Both the position numbers and the translations under genes were made by a program. From CAYNNP01 sp964398215 (GTDB lineage Bacteria; Planctomycetota; Planctomycetia; Pirellulales; Pirellulaceae), in the NCBI GenBank assembly GCA_964398215.1, contig CAYNNP010000004.1:1-64000 (forward strand): a stretch of DNA of 64,000 nt. The letters are read 5' to 3'. The notes below the pieces were generated by a model. It made no database searches and had not been told where the DNA came from. It saw nothing but the letters and a program-made list of their open reading frames with translations. Shown piece after piece: positions 54,610 to 63,117 of this stretch; positions within the stretch are counted from its first letter, which is position 1; each line of letters begins with the position of its first letter.

Positions 54610-55796
54610 TGTGAATCCAACGTGTCAGACAATAAGGCGAAAAATCGAGACTGCTGGATCACAGAATCAAGTGCCGAATCATACGGATCTGTGATGCTTG
54701 TTCCGCTCGCAATCGTTGCGGTGGAAAACGGCGAAGCAACCACGCGGCCAGTGGCCGGGTTGATCACGACCCATACCGAATCCAAGTTCAAAATATTGGC
54801 GGGATCTCGTTCGTCATTGTCAACTAGGTTTTCAGATCGAACGCCACCTGAATCTCCAACACACAAGAACATCATTCCAGTCGGTTGGCCAAACGCACCA
54901 GAAGCGTCGGAGGCACTAACAACTTTTCCGTCTGCTCCAAACACGATCGCAATGTCACTCGCACTGCTGCCAACAATGGGCGCAAACTCGTTTCCACGGA
55001 TCCCTTGACCTGAGTAATTCAGGTCAACAGCGATGCCTCTGGGAAAGTCAAAAACGACCGATTGAGAAACCGTTGGTCGCCTGTGAATCTTGTACTTCAC
55101 TCGTGTTGCAAACGCTGGAATCACACCGGCGAAAGTACTTGGGTAATTCCAGGCCGTCGTGCGACTACCCGATACTGGAAAACGGTCGGTGGATGTGATC
55201 GTCCCTGAGCCTCCGAACGATTCGTTCAAGTCGAATCGAACCGTGATCGTTTCAGGTGTGGTGCCGTTCAGAACCATCGAATTGATCACTACCGTCCGGC
55301 CACCAGTAAGCTCCAGCAAATCACCATTCTTAATCGGTGCTGAACCATTCCCGTTGCTTCTTGCACTTAACCACAGCAACTGATTGTCTCTTGCAACGAA
55401 GACAGCTGTGTCAATTCCAGTTGTAGCAGTCCCAGAATCTTGTGCGAGAATGGCACGCGAGTTGGAACTGTCACCGGAATACGGCGGCACACCATTGAGC
55501 TGCCTGAATCGAATCGCGGATGCGCGAAGCGGATTCGCCGAATCTGTATCCACTGTATCCAAACGCTCAATCAATACTCCTGTTGGGCGTCCATCTACAA
55601 TCGCCCGATTCCGAGCCACCTGAATGAACGATGAAAGACTTTTCGCGCCATTGACGACTTTGTGATCCGAAACCAATGACTTGACCAACGGCAACGCGAC
55701 AGCTGCAAGTACTGAAAAAATCAGCATCACAATCAGCAATTCAACCAGTGTAAATGCGGTTCTGGCAGACCCATGTTTTTTCGGTGTGCAAATCAT
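54606..55796 (-). CDS. Minor pseudopilin, GspH/FimT-like (locus B)
   Basis: A 396-residue protein. Leader ends at A14, again Ala instead of Gly, before FTLVE with E19 at +5. The helix and following HKVVNGAKSLSSFIQVARNRAI segment match GspH/FimT-type minor pilins, including the later RNRAIVDGRP-V pattern. The extracytoplasmic region is about twice the usual size. Four-bp overlaps with both neighbours show tight operon packing. Confidence 0.85.
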   Translation of the reverse strand: MICTPKKHGSARTAFTLVELLIVMLIFSVLAAVALPLVKSLVSDHKVVNGAKSLSSFIQVARNRAIVDGRPTGVLIERLDTVDTDSANPLRASAIRFRQLNGVPPYSGDSSNSRAILAQDSGTATTGIDTAVFVARDNQLLWLSARSNGNGSAPIKNGDLLELTGGRTVVINSMVLNGTTPETITVRFDLNESFGGSGTITSTDRFPVSGSRTTAWNYPSTFAGVIPAFATRVKYKIHRRPTVSQSVVFDFPRGIAVDLNYSGQGIRGNEFAPIVGSSASDIAIVFGADGKVVSASDASGAFGQPTGMMFLCVGDSGGVRSENLVDNDERDPANILNLDSVWVVINPATGRVVASPFSTATIASGTSITDPYDSALDSVIQQSRFFALLSDTLDSQ

Positions 55797-57043
55797 TCAG
55801 TTGCTCTCCGCGAAATGTTCGTAATGTTATCCACACGGTCACGTCGCCCGTCTGCCAATTGCTGGCCTGGAATCAAACCTTGGAAAGTTGATCCAGATGT
55901 ATTCGCAGCAATGAATAGACGCAGATACGGGTCAACCATTGGATACGGAGTGCGACCAGGTTCTTCGACGCCCATGTGAGCAGCATCTTGTGGCCATATC
56001 GCATTGCTCAAGTAACTGAATGACGTTAATTCTGTGCCGCTGCTGCTATGAGGATTTGTGGCGATCCCAAACTCTCCATCAGAACCTGCTGACACAATGA
56101 GTGGCCGAAGTGCCCACGGCTTGAGGTTGACAGCAGTTGGCCCGTGCACACTCACTGCTTGTGCTGCGGGCAGCGGATTGTCCGAGGAATCCAGAACGTA
56201 CGAAAAATCAACTTGGAATTGGTCAAACACTTCAGCGACTGCCAAGTTCGTAGAACCTTGTAAATCGGCATGTCCAACTGGCCAGCGAATGAACTCAATT
56301 GGCTTGCCCCAACCATCTAGGATTTCTGGCATGCCATCCTGGTCAATATCTCCAATATTCTGAGACGGGATCGAATCGATTGCTGGATTTGCACCGACAA
56401 ACGAATTTGACATGATTAAAAACAGACACTCCGCTCCTTGGTTTTCGACTGTTCTGGTTGATGTTAAACGCGAACGATACGCCGTCAGCCTACTTGGCAA
56501 GTTAACGGTGCCTGCGTACCAGCTAACAGCGAATGTGCTCCTTGAATCGGCAGCTTCTCTAAGGCCAACCACATCGCCAGACGAATTCAAAACCACAGGG
56601 TTGGCAGCGGCTTGCACTGGAGCAGCACTGTCGGTGATGTCTGTGTAGCGATCCGGCATCTCCATCCGCTGCAAGTCACGAATCATCATCAATCGCGCAC
56701 GAGCCGCCTCGTTTGCTAGGACTTCATAACCAATCAGCTCTGGGGCCGTTGGGCCTGTGCCAACTGAGGTGCCTGCTGAAACCGGCTGAAAAGCATCCGG
56801 GACTTCAACTGGCAAGGGACGATACTGATACGATTCGTACTGCTCCTGCAGCACACTATCAATAGCTGAAATGATCGATCGAGTGCGAGACTCTTTTGCC
56901 GTCTGAGTGACGCCAGCGATAGCCGCAAGCAAAAAGCCAGCGATGATTCCCAGCACCGCCATCACCGTTAGTAATTCAACTAACGTGAATGCATGGCGTT
57001 GGTCATTTCGTATTGGTTGATGAGACATAGGTATTCGAAGCAT
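55793..57043 (-). CDS. Minor pseudopilin (locus B)
   Basis: A 416-residue protein with start at ATG 57043 (AGGA 8 bases upstream); ATG 57028 is an alternative. The leader ends at A18 before FTLVE, with E23 at +5, the third Ala-type site in this operon. The helix (LLTVMAVLGIIAGFLLAAIAG) is followed by a GspG/PulG-like region containing SIISAIDSVLQEQYESYQYRPLP. The body is beta-rich, with an AWGK/DGWGKPIEF segment as in GspG-type pseudopilins, but it is far longer than GspG. Overlaps the next gene by 4 bp. Confidence 0.83.
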   Translation of the reverse strand: MLRIPMSHQPIRNDQRHAFTLVELLTVMAVLGIIAGFLLAAIAGVTQTAKESRTRSIISAIDSVLQEQYESYQYRPLPVEVPDAFQPVSAGTSVGTGPTAPELIGYEVLANEAARARLMMIRDLQRMEMPDRYTDITDSAAPVQAAANPVVLNSSGDVVGLREAADSRSTFAVSWYAGTVNLPSRLTAYRSRLTSTRTVENQGAECLFLIMSNSFVGANPAIDSIPSQNIGDIDQDGMPEILDGWGKPIEFIRWPVGHADLQGSTNLAVAEVFDQFQVDFSYVLDSSDNPLPAAQAVSVHGPTAVNLKPWALRPLIVSAGSDGEFGIATNPHSSSGTELTSFSYLSNAIWPQDAAHMGVEEPGRTPYPMVDPYLRLFIAANTSGSTFQGLIPGQQLADGRRDRVDNITNISRRATE

Positions 57044-57053
57044 GGGGATTGTC

Positions 57054-58196
57054 CTACTCTCTCACGTCATCAATGATTCTCAATCGACTGAAGTTCGTGA
57101 TGTTGTCTTGCTGCGTTTCGATCCGTTTTCCGAACGTAGATGATTCCTGATAGCGGCTGACGTTTGGCACTTCAAGATCGCCAGCGGTGTTGATTCCAGA
57201 GTCAACAATGGCAGTGATCGCTTTGCCCGATGGATACTGGAAATAGATGGGATCGGGGGTCGAATCACCATCGACATCAAAATTCGCGACATCACCATGA
57301 ACTGCGTCCAGCCCAGGTGCAATCAATTGATACTCGTCATCATCCATGAACTCCCAGCTCTGGAGAGCTTCGACACGCGAGGAGAAATCTGCTGTTGATG
57401 TCCGTGTGTTAACAACTTCCGAAACGTAGGGCCGAACTTGGCCAAACTCGGCAGATGCATAGCCGTTGAAATTCGGAGCAGCATCAGTGCCGTGGTTGTA
57501 GCGATACGTTCGAGCATCAAAGTAGACATAGGGAGCACCCTCTTTTGTCGCTGCGTATGTCGGGAATAAGTCGCTGTCATCAGTTGAAACGTAACGATTC
57601 GTAGCGCTGCTTGCCACGGACGAATCGATCGTGCTTAAATTCATTTTGCTCGTGTCTAAATCAAAGAACTTATTGGGCCGATCCAGATTGATCTGATAAA
57701 CCCGCGTTGATCCCGACTGCGCAACAAGCTCCAAAGGGCCGCCTTCGCCTGTGAATGGGAACTGTGGATCCTTGCTGAATCCACCCAGAGCCCAAACCAA
57801 TGCCTCCGCCCTGTCCATTCCAGCTGCATTGTGCAAGTCTGGTGTGGCTGACGTATCAGTGTCGTTGGTCGGGTCTACGTCAGTCAAACGCTGAAGCAAC
57901 GCTAGCTCTGATCCCAACATCCGTGGAAAGATCTTTTTGTAGTGTCTCCGCACCATGTTCCAGTCTGAAAAGTCCGGTGGATACTCGTTAAATTCGTCGT
58001 GATATTGCTCCAAAGCTGCCGAAATGCTTTCCATCTCCACCTTCAGGGCTGTTTCCTTCCCTGTTACGAATACGCCGTACAGTGCGGGGATGGTGAGGCC
58101 GGCGATGATGCCAATGATTGTGATGACCACCAGTAGCTCTACGAGCGTAAAGCCGCTGACGCGCCGGTGATGGTTTGGTTTCTGCTGTGTCTTCAT
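57054..58196 (-). CDS. Pseudopilin, GspG-like (locus B)
   Basis: A 380-residue protein when started at ATG 58196 (MKTQQKPNHH); an earlier ATG at 58223 adds nine residues. The prepilin signal is canonical: G15 then FTLVE, with E20 at +5. After the helix comes KVEMESISAALEQYHDEFNEYPPDF, the GspG-type continuation in which a Tyr-Pro-Pro loop precedes the C-terminal domain. It is over twice the length of GspG (about 140), so it has a large added region. It is the first pilin gene downstream of the PilC gene. Confidence 0.85.
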   Translation of the reverse strand: MKTQQKPNHHRRVSGFTLVELLVVITIIGIIAGLTIPALYGVFVTGKETALKVEMESISAALEQYHDEFNEYPPDFSDWNMVRRHYKKIFPRMLGSELALLQRLTDVDPTNDTDTSATPDLHNAAGMDRAEALVWALGGFSKDPQFPFTGEGGPLELVAQSGSTRVYQINLDRPNKFFDLDTSKMNLSTIDSSVASSATNRYVSTDDSDLFPTYAATKEGAPYVYFDARTYRYNHGTDAAPNFNGYASAEFGQVRPYVSEVVNTRTSTADFSSRVEALQSWEFMDDDEYQLIAPGLDAVHGDVANFDVDGDSTPDPIYFQYPSGKAITAIVDSGINTAGDLEVPNVSRYQESSTFGKRIETQQDNITNFSRLRIIDDVRE

Positions 58197-58291
58197 GTTT
58201 AAACCAATTCTGTTGGTAACCATTCGGATTTGTTTTTGTGATCGCGCCCGTGTCGCGATCTTTCTATTTGTCGTTTTGTTTTTGTGCCGGT

Positions 58292-59731
58292 TTAGCTCAA
58301 TCCGCTAATCAGGCTGACCAACGGCATGAACAAACTGACCACGATAAAGCCAACCGCCAAACCAAGGAACACGATCATCAGCGGCTCCATCAACGCGGTC
58401 AACGAATCTGTCAGCGTCCGCACTTCTTCGTCATACGTATCCGCGACTTTGTACAACATCGTGTCCAACTCGCCAGTTTCTTCGCCAACGTCAACCATGT
58501 TGACCACCAAGTCATCGACCGTTCGCGATTTGATTTTTGTCGCCGCCCAAAGCAGCGCAAACACAATGCCCAACAAAAGCGAATAGAGCGCGATGAAGTT
58601 CAACGTTTGTAGCATCGTGCCGTCATCCAGCTTGCCGCCCTTCGCCGTGATCGCCACCGATAGCATCATTATCCCTGGGAACGCACCAAATAGCGCCCAA
58701 AAGAAGAAGCACATCGGGTGCCAGCCCAGCGTGCTGTAATCACGCAGCGGTTTACTGATGACTTCACCTTCCTTGATCGAATCATTGACTTTCAAAAACA
58801 GCTTTTCAAAGACTCCATTGCCCGCTGTTTCGCGAGTAATGTTCATGGCTTCCAAAATCGGTACCCCACTGGATACCAATGTTCCAAGCGTCCGTGTTGT
58901 TCGAGCCAAAATGTTCTTTTCAATCAAGCTTCCGAAAATCGGTACGCGCAGAATGAACATGTCAAATCCCATGCGGCCATGCCGGAACTTGCGGCACAGC
59001 TTCACGAAGATCAAAAAACAGATTGGCAATAGAATCAGTAGGAACCAGTAATTCTTGACGTAATTACTGATCGCAATCAACAACACAGTCGGAGCTGGCA
59101 GTTTCAAACCAAACTCCTCGAACATCTCTTCAAACGTTGGCACGATAAAGATCATGATGAACGTCAGGATCGAGAGCGCAACGGTGACAACCACGCATGG
59201 ATAGATCAGCGCGCCTTTAACCTTTCGCTTCAATGATTCGGCCCGCTCCAGGAAGTCGGCCAAACGCTGAAGAATCGTTTCCAACGCACCGCCAGCCTCG
59301 CCGGCCTTGATCATGTTCACATACAACCGACTGAACACTTTCGGGCACTTTGACATCGCTTCGCTCAGCGTCGCACCGCCTTCGATCTCGTCACAAACAT
59401 CCATCAAAGCATTCTTGAGCTTGCCTGGTTTTGCGTTGTTCTCAAGGATTTTCAGGCTGCGAAGAATCGGCAGGCCCGCATCCTGGAGGATCGATAGCTG
59501 ACGAGTAAACGCACAAATGTGTTTTGTCTTGCCGCCACCAATGGCAAACTTCTTCTTGCGACCACCCTTAGCAGTCGCAGCACCCGCTTGCTGCTTCTTG
59601 ACGGAGATCTTCGTGACGAAGTACCCCATCTGCCGAATGGTGGTCTGCGCCTCTTCTTCGTTCGGCGCATCGATTTCATCCCGGATCTCCTGTCCGGTCG
59701 CATCCATAGCTTCAAATTGATAGGTGGGCAT
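58292..59731 (-). CDS. pilC: PilC/GspF-type platform protein (locus B)
   Basis: A 479-residue polytopic protein with the full family plan: a leading PTYQFEAMDATGQEIRDEIDAP segment, first T2SSF domain (FTRQLSILQDAGLPILRSL), helices near 180-240, second domain (LARTTRTLGTLVSSGVPILEAM) and a C-terminal helix (MIVFLGLAVGFIVVSLFMP). An unusual hydrophobic insertion is seen near 340-400 (MCFFFWALFGAFPGIMMLSV and LLLGIVFALLWAATKI), which makes it longer than the locus A copy (365). It is the inner-membrane assembly platform beside PilB and PilT. Confidence 0.92.
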   Translation of the reverse strand: MPTYQFEAMDATGQEIRDEIDAPNEEEAQTTIRQMGYFVTKISVKKQQAGAATAKGGRKKKFAIGGGKTKHICAFTRQLSILQDAGLPILRSLKILENNAKPGKLKNALMDVCDEIEGGATLSEAMSKCPKVFSRLYVNMIKAGEAGGALETILQRLADFLERAESLKRKVKGALIYPCVVVTVALSILTFIMIFIVPTFEEMFEEFGLKLPAPTVLLIAISNYVKNYWFLLILLPICFLIFVKLCRKFRHGRMGFDMFILRVPIFGSLIEKNILARTTRTLGTLVSSGVPILEAMNITRETAGNGVFEKLFLKVNDSIKEGEVISKPLRDYSTLGWHPMCFFFWALFGAFPGIMMLSVAITAKGGKLDDGTMLQTLNFIALYSLLLGIVFALLWAATKIKSRTVDDLVVNMVDVGEETGELDTMLYKVADTYDEEVRTLTDSLTALMEPLMIVFLGLAVGFIVVSLFMPLVSLISGLS

Positions 59732-59808
59732 CGTTTTGGTCTCTAGTTTTTCGTGCTCTAGTCTTTAGTGCTGTTTTTCAGCGAATCTTTCGATTTGTAA
59801 ACCTGCGG

Positions 59809-61527
59809 CTAATCTTGAACGGTTTCCCGAACTACTTCATCAAGCGTCGTGATTCCATCGGCCACTAGCTTCATGCCAAAATCACGCAAGGTGATCATTC
59901 CGTTATCAGTCGCTTCATCGCGAATCTCGTCGGTTGATGCATTGCCCATGACCATGTCACGGATTTTGTCATTCAAAACCATCAACTCGAACATCGCGAT
60001 ACGACCTTTGTATCCTGTGTTATTGCACTGATCGCAGCCCTTGCCCTTGAAGAACTTTTTGTCAGCGACCGCCTCTCGCTCCAGGCCAAGATCGAACAAC
60101 AACTGTGTGTTGACCTTGGTCTCTTCACGACATTTTGTGCAAATCCGGCGTACCAACCGCTGAGCCAAAATGGCTTCGACCGTCGCGCAAATCATGAATG
60201 ACTGAATCCCCATGTCTTTCAATCGTGTCACCGTCGACGGCGCGTCATTGGTGTGCAAGGTGCTAAACACAAGGTGGCCCGTTAACGCAGCCTGAATGGC
60301 GATCTCTGCCGTTTCCAAGTCGCGAATTTCGCCAACCAAAATCGTGTCGGGGTCTTGCCGCAAAATCGCTCGCAGGCAACCGGCAAACGTAACCCCAACA
60401 TCTGTGTCGATTGGAATCTGAATGATCCCATCTATGTCATATTCAACAGGGTCTTCTGTCGTGATCAACTTGTCTTCGATGTTGTTCAATTCTGAAAGCG
60501 ACGAATACAGCGTTGTCGTCTTGCCGCTTCCTGTGGGCCCGGTCACAAGCACAATGCCGTTGGGACGATCAATGGCACTGCGAAATGCCGCCATCGTCGC
60601 TTCATCCATGCCGACGTTAGCAAGGCTCAAGTTCACCACGCTGCGGTCCAAGATCCGCATGACGACGCTTTCGCCAAAGATCGTTGGCATCACGCTGACG
60701 CGAAGGTCGACTGGGTGACCACCCACCATCAACTCAATCCGCCCGTCTTGTGGCATTCGTCGTTCGGCGATGTCCAAATCCGCCATGACTTTGATGCGCG
60801 TCGTGATTGCGAATGCAAGGTGACGTGGCGGCGGAACCATTTCGTACAAAACACCTTCCGCTTTGATCCGAATGCGAAACTCATCCTCGAACGGTTCAAA
60901 GTGAACGTCGCTCGCATGATCCTTGATCGCCAGCAGCAAAACCATATTCAGCAGCTTGCGAACCGGCGCCGAATCGGCCAAAGCTTCCGCGTCTGTGATA
61001 TTGAATTTTTCGTTCTCCAGCGCCGAGACGACTCGTTTGAGTTCCTCGTCGTCCTCCAAGTCGGCAAGCAATTTTTCAACACTCTCGCTGTCGCTGTCGT
61101 AGTACCGACCGATTGCCTGCATCACGTCGCGTTCGGTCGCGATCACAACATCGATCTCATAACCCAAGAACGTTCGTAGTTCGTCCTGCACATTCAGATT
61201 CTGAGGATCGCAGGTGGCGACCGTCAATCGATTGGCGTCTTCGTCGAACTTGATCGGCACCACGCGATAGAGCTGTGCCATCGTCTCAGTGATCCGCTCA
61301 AGCACCTCGGGATCAATTTCGGCGTCTTCCAACCCAACCGTCTTCATCCCCATCTGCTCGGCCAACGCCTGAATCAACTGCTCGTCCGTGATCAGTTGCA
61401 TGTCTTCGGCGATTTTTCCGAACAGCGCACCAGGCTGCTGCTCTTGTTCCTCGACGACGATTTCCAATTGTTCGTCTGTCAAGAATCCAAGGTCAACCAG
61501 GATCTGTCCGATTCGACGTGGTGCCAT
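59809..61527 (-). CDS. pilB: PilB/GspE-type assembly ATPase (locus B)
   Basis: A 572-residue ATPase starting best at ATG 61527 (MAPRRIGQIL); an earlier in-frame ATG would add 23 residues of poor composition. The N-terminal MshEN domain (about 1-165) opens RIGQILVDLGFLTDEQL. The core has Walker A GPTGSGKTT near 328-336, Walker B TILVGEIRD, and the His box GHLVFSTLHTNDA. Zinc cysteine pairs CTKC near 459 and CDQC near 497 mark an assembly rather than retraction ATPase. It is one of two such ATPases in this locus; the other runs off the window at 63118-64000. Confidence 0.92.
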   Translation of the reverse strand: MAPRRIGQILVDLGFLTDEQLEIVVEEQEQQPGALFGKIAEDMQLITDEQLIQALAEQMGMKTVGLEDAEIDPEVLERITETMAQLYRVVPIKFDEDANRLTVATCDPQNLNVQDELRTFLGYEIDVVIATERDVMQAIGRYYDSDSESVEKLLADLEDDEELKRVVSALENEKFNITDAEALADSAPVRKLLNMVLLLAIKDHASDVHFEPFEDEFRIRIKAEGVLYEMVPPPRHLAFAITTRIKVMADLDIAERRMPQDGRIELMVGGHPVDLRVSVMPTIFGESVVMRILDRSVVNLSLANVGMDEATMAAFRSAIDRPNGIVLVTGPTGSGKTTTLYSSLSELNNIEDKLITTEDPVEYDIDGIIQIPIDTDVGVTFAGCLRAILRQDPDTILVGEIRDLETAEIAIQAALTGHLVFSTLHTNDAPSTVTRLKDMGIQSFMICATVEAILAQRLVRRICTKCREETKVNTQLLFDLGLEREAVADKKFFKGKGCDQCNNTGYKGRIAMFELMVLNDKIRDMVMGNASTDEIRDEATDNGMITLRDFGMKLVADGITTLDEVVRETVQD

Positions 61528-61605
61528 GAAAGTTGCTTTGTGTCTACTGAGTGAAACGTAAAAGTGAAAAGGAGACCAGTGATCTTCACCGGCCACGTTA
61601 TTTAT

Positions 61606-62715
61606 CTATTCGTCTTCCGGAATCGGGATCTGCTCGTCTTCCATTCCTCGGCGAACTTGAACAATTCGTTTCGCCAAATCATCAGGCCGGTGTGCCTTGG
61701 CCAAAACGTCTTCCACCGAAACACGCTCCTCTTTCCAGTGATGGAATAGAGCATCATCCATCAACTGCATGCCGAACTTGGCACCCGTTTGGATCGAACT
61801 GTTAATACGGAATGTTTTGTTTTCTCGAATCAAGTTCGAAACGCCAGGTGTCACCACCAGAACTTCATAGGACGCACATCGACCGCCGCCAATTTTGGGC
61901 AGCAGCGTCTGAGCAACCACGCCGATCAACGTACTGGCAAGCTGCGTTCGGATTTGATCCTGCAAGTTGCCGGGGAAAGCGTCAATGATCCGGTTGACCG
62001 TGCCCTGAGCACTATTGGTGTGCAAGGTTCCAAATACGATGTGTCCCGTTTCCGCAGCACTGATCGCCGCTTCGATGGTTTCCAAGTCACGAAGCTCACC
62101 GACCAGAATCACATCAGGGTCTTGCCGCAACGCACGCCGAATCGCTTCTGAAAAGCTCGGCACATCAACGCCGACTTCACGCTGATTGATCGTGCTTTCA
62201 ATGTGGTCGTGATAAAACTCAATCGGGTCTTCGATCGTGATGATGTGGTGGTCAACCGTTTCGTTCAACAAGTTGATCAAGCTAGCCAGCGTCGTACTCT
62301 TGCCCGAACCCGTTGGCCCGGTCACCAAGAACAATCCACGCGGACGGTGCACCATCTTTACAACCGATTCCGGCAAACCAAGTTGCTCAGGAGTCAATTT
62401 GTCGTTGGGGATCTGTCGCAATACCATCGAAATGAAACCGCGCTGCTTGAAGACCGAGACGCGGAATCGAGCCATTTCACCAAACGCAAAACCAAAGTCA
62501 GTGCTGCCCGCCTCTTGTAGTTCTCGCTGGCAACGCTCTGGCGTGATGCTCTTCATTAACGAAACAGCATCTTCTGCCTCGAGCGTTTTCGTCTCAAGCT
62601 TCCGCATCCGCCCATGAAGACGAAACACCGGTGGCTGACCAACCACGATGTGAATATCGCTCACACCTTGCTTGATAGCCGCTTGCAAAAGCTTGTCAAT
62701 CAGAACCTGTGGCAA
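61606..62715 (-). CDS. pilT: PilT-type pilus retraction ATPase
   Basis: A 369-residue ATPase, the usual PilT length. The N-terminal domain starts LLQAAIKQGVSDIHIVVG, followed by the core with Walker A GPTGSGKST near 130-138, IEDPIEFYHDH, Walker B VILVGELRDLET and GHIVFGTLHTNSAQGTVNRIIDAFP, the PilT-characteristic AIRALRE-like region. It lacks the four zinc cysteines. No ATG opens the frame; TTG 62715 has a strong GGGAG 7 bases upstream and is the likely start. PilT depolymerises pili and powers twitching motility or retraction, so locus B may be dynamic rather than purely secretory. Confidence 0.92.
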   Translation of the reverse strand: MPQVLIDKLLQAAIKQGVSDIHIVVGQPPVFRLHGRMRKLETKTLEAEDAVSLMKSITPERCQRELQEAGSTDFGFAFGEMARFRVSVFKQRGFISMVLRQIPNDKLTPEQLGLPESVVKMVHRPRGLFLVTGPTGSGKSTTLASLINLLNETVDHHIITIEDPIEFYHDHIESTINQREVGVDVPSFSEAIRRALRQDPDVILVGELRDLETIEAAISAAETGHIVFGTLHTNSAQGTVNRIIDAFPGNLQDQIRTQLASTLIGVVAQTLLPKIGGGRCASYEVLVVTPGVSNLIRENKTFRINSSIQTGAKFGMQLMDDALFHHWKEERVSVEDVLAKAHRPDDLAKRIVQVRRGMEDEQIPIPEDE

Positions 62716-63117
62716 GACATAGCTCCCTTGCGAATGGTCACGCCGCCCGTGCGGCAGACTTTTTGATGATCAGAAATAGTTGATAAGTATTATTTTGCTC
62801 GCCACGCCGATCCTGGCTGAAAACGAGTTTTTCATGCATGTCTTGGGGCAAAAGCGATAACGTTTTGTCTCCCAGTCGATGCTATTATCACCAAGAACCC
62901 GGTTTTGGCCAAAAAAAACATCGTTAAGCCTCCCGTTTTGGCATCGCGCACCATTCGCAATCATGCCAATCTTGATCTGAAAACCACTGCCAGCAGTGCC
63001 TGCGCCAAACCACCCACAAGAGCCGGTTCTGTGTTTTCAAGGGCCGCTTCAATGGGTCTAGTAAAGTGCTCGCCAGCACAACTGAGTTTGCATTGAATCG
63101 CTGTTGGTTTGGGCGGT
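62716..63117. other. 402-bp gap between pilT and a second assembly ATPase gene
   Basis: No gene, RNA or clear terminator could be supported here. Short frames on both strands have poor composition and no ribosome binding sites. The region is AT-rich near 62770-62800 and could hold the promoter for pilT and downstream genes, but no convincing box pair was found. Confidence 0.4.
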
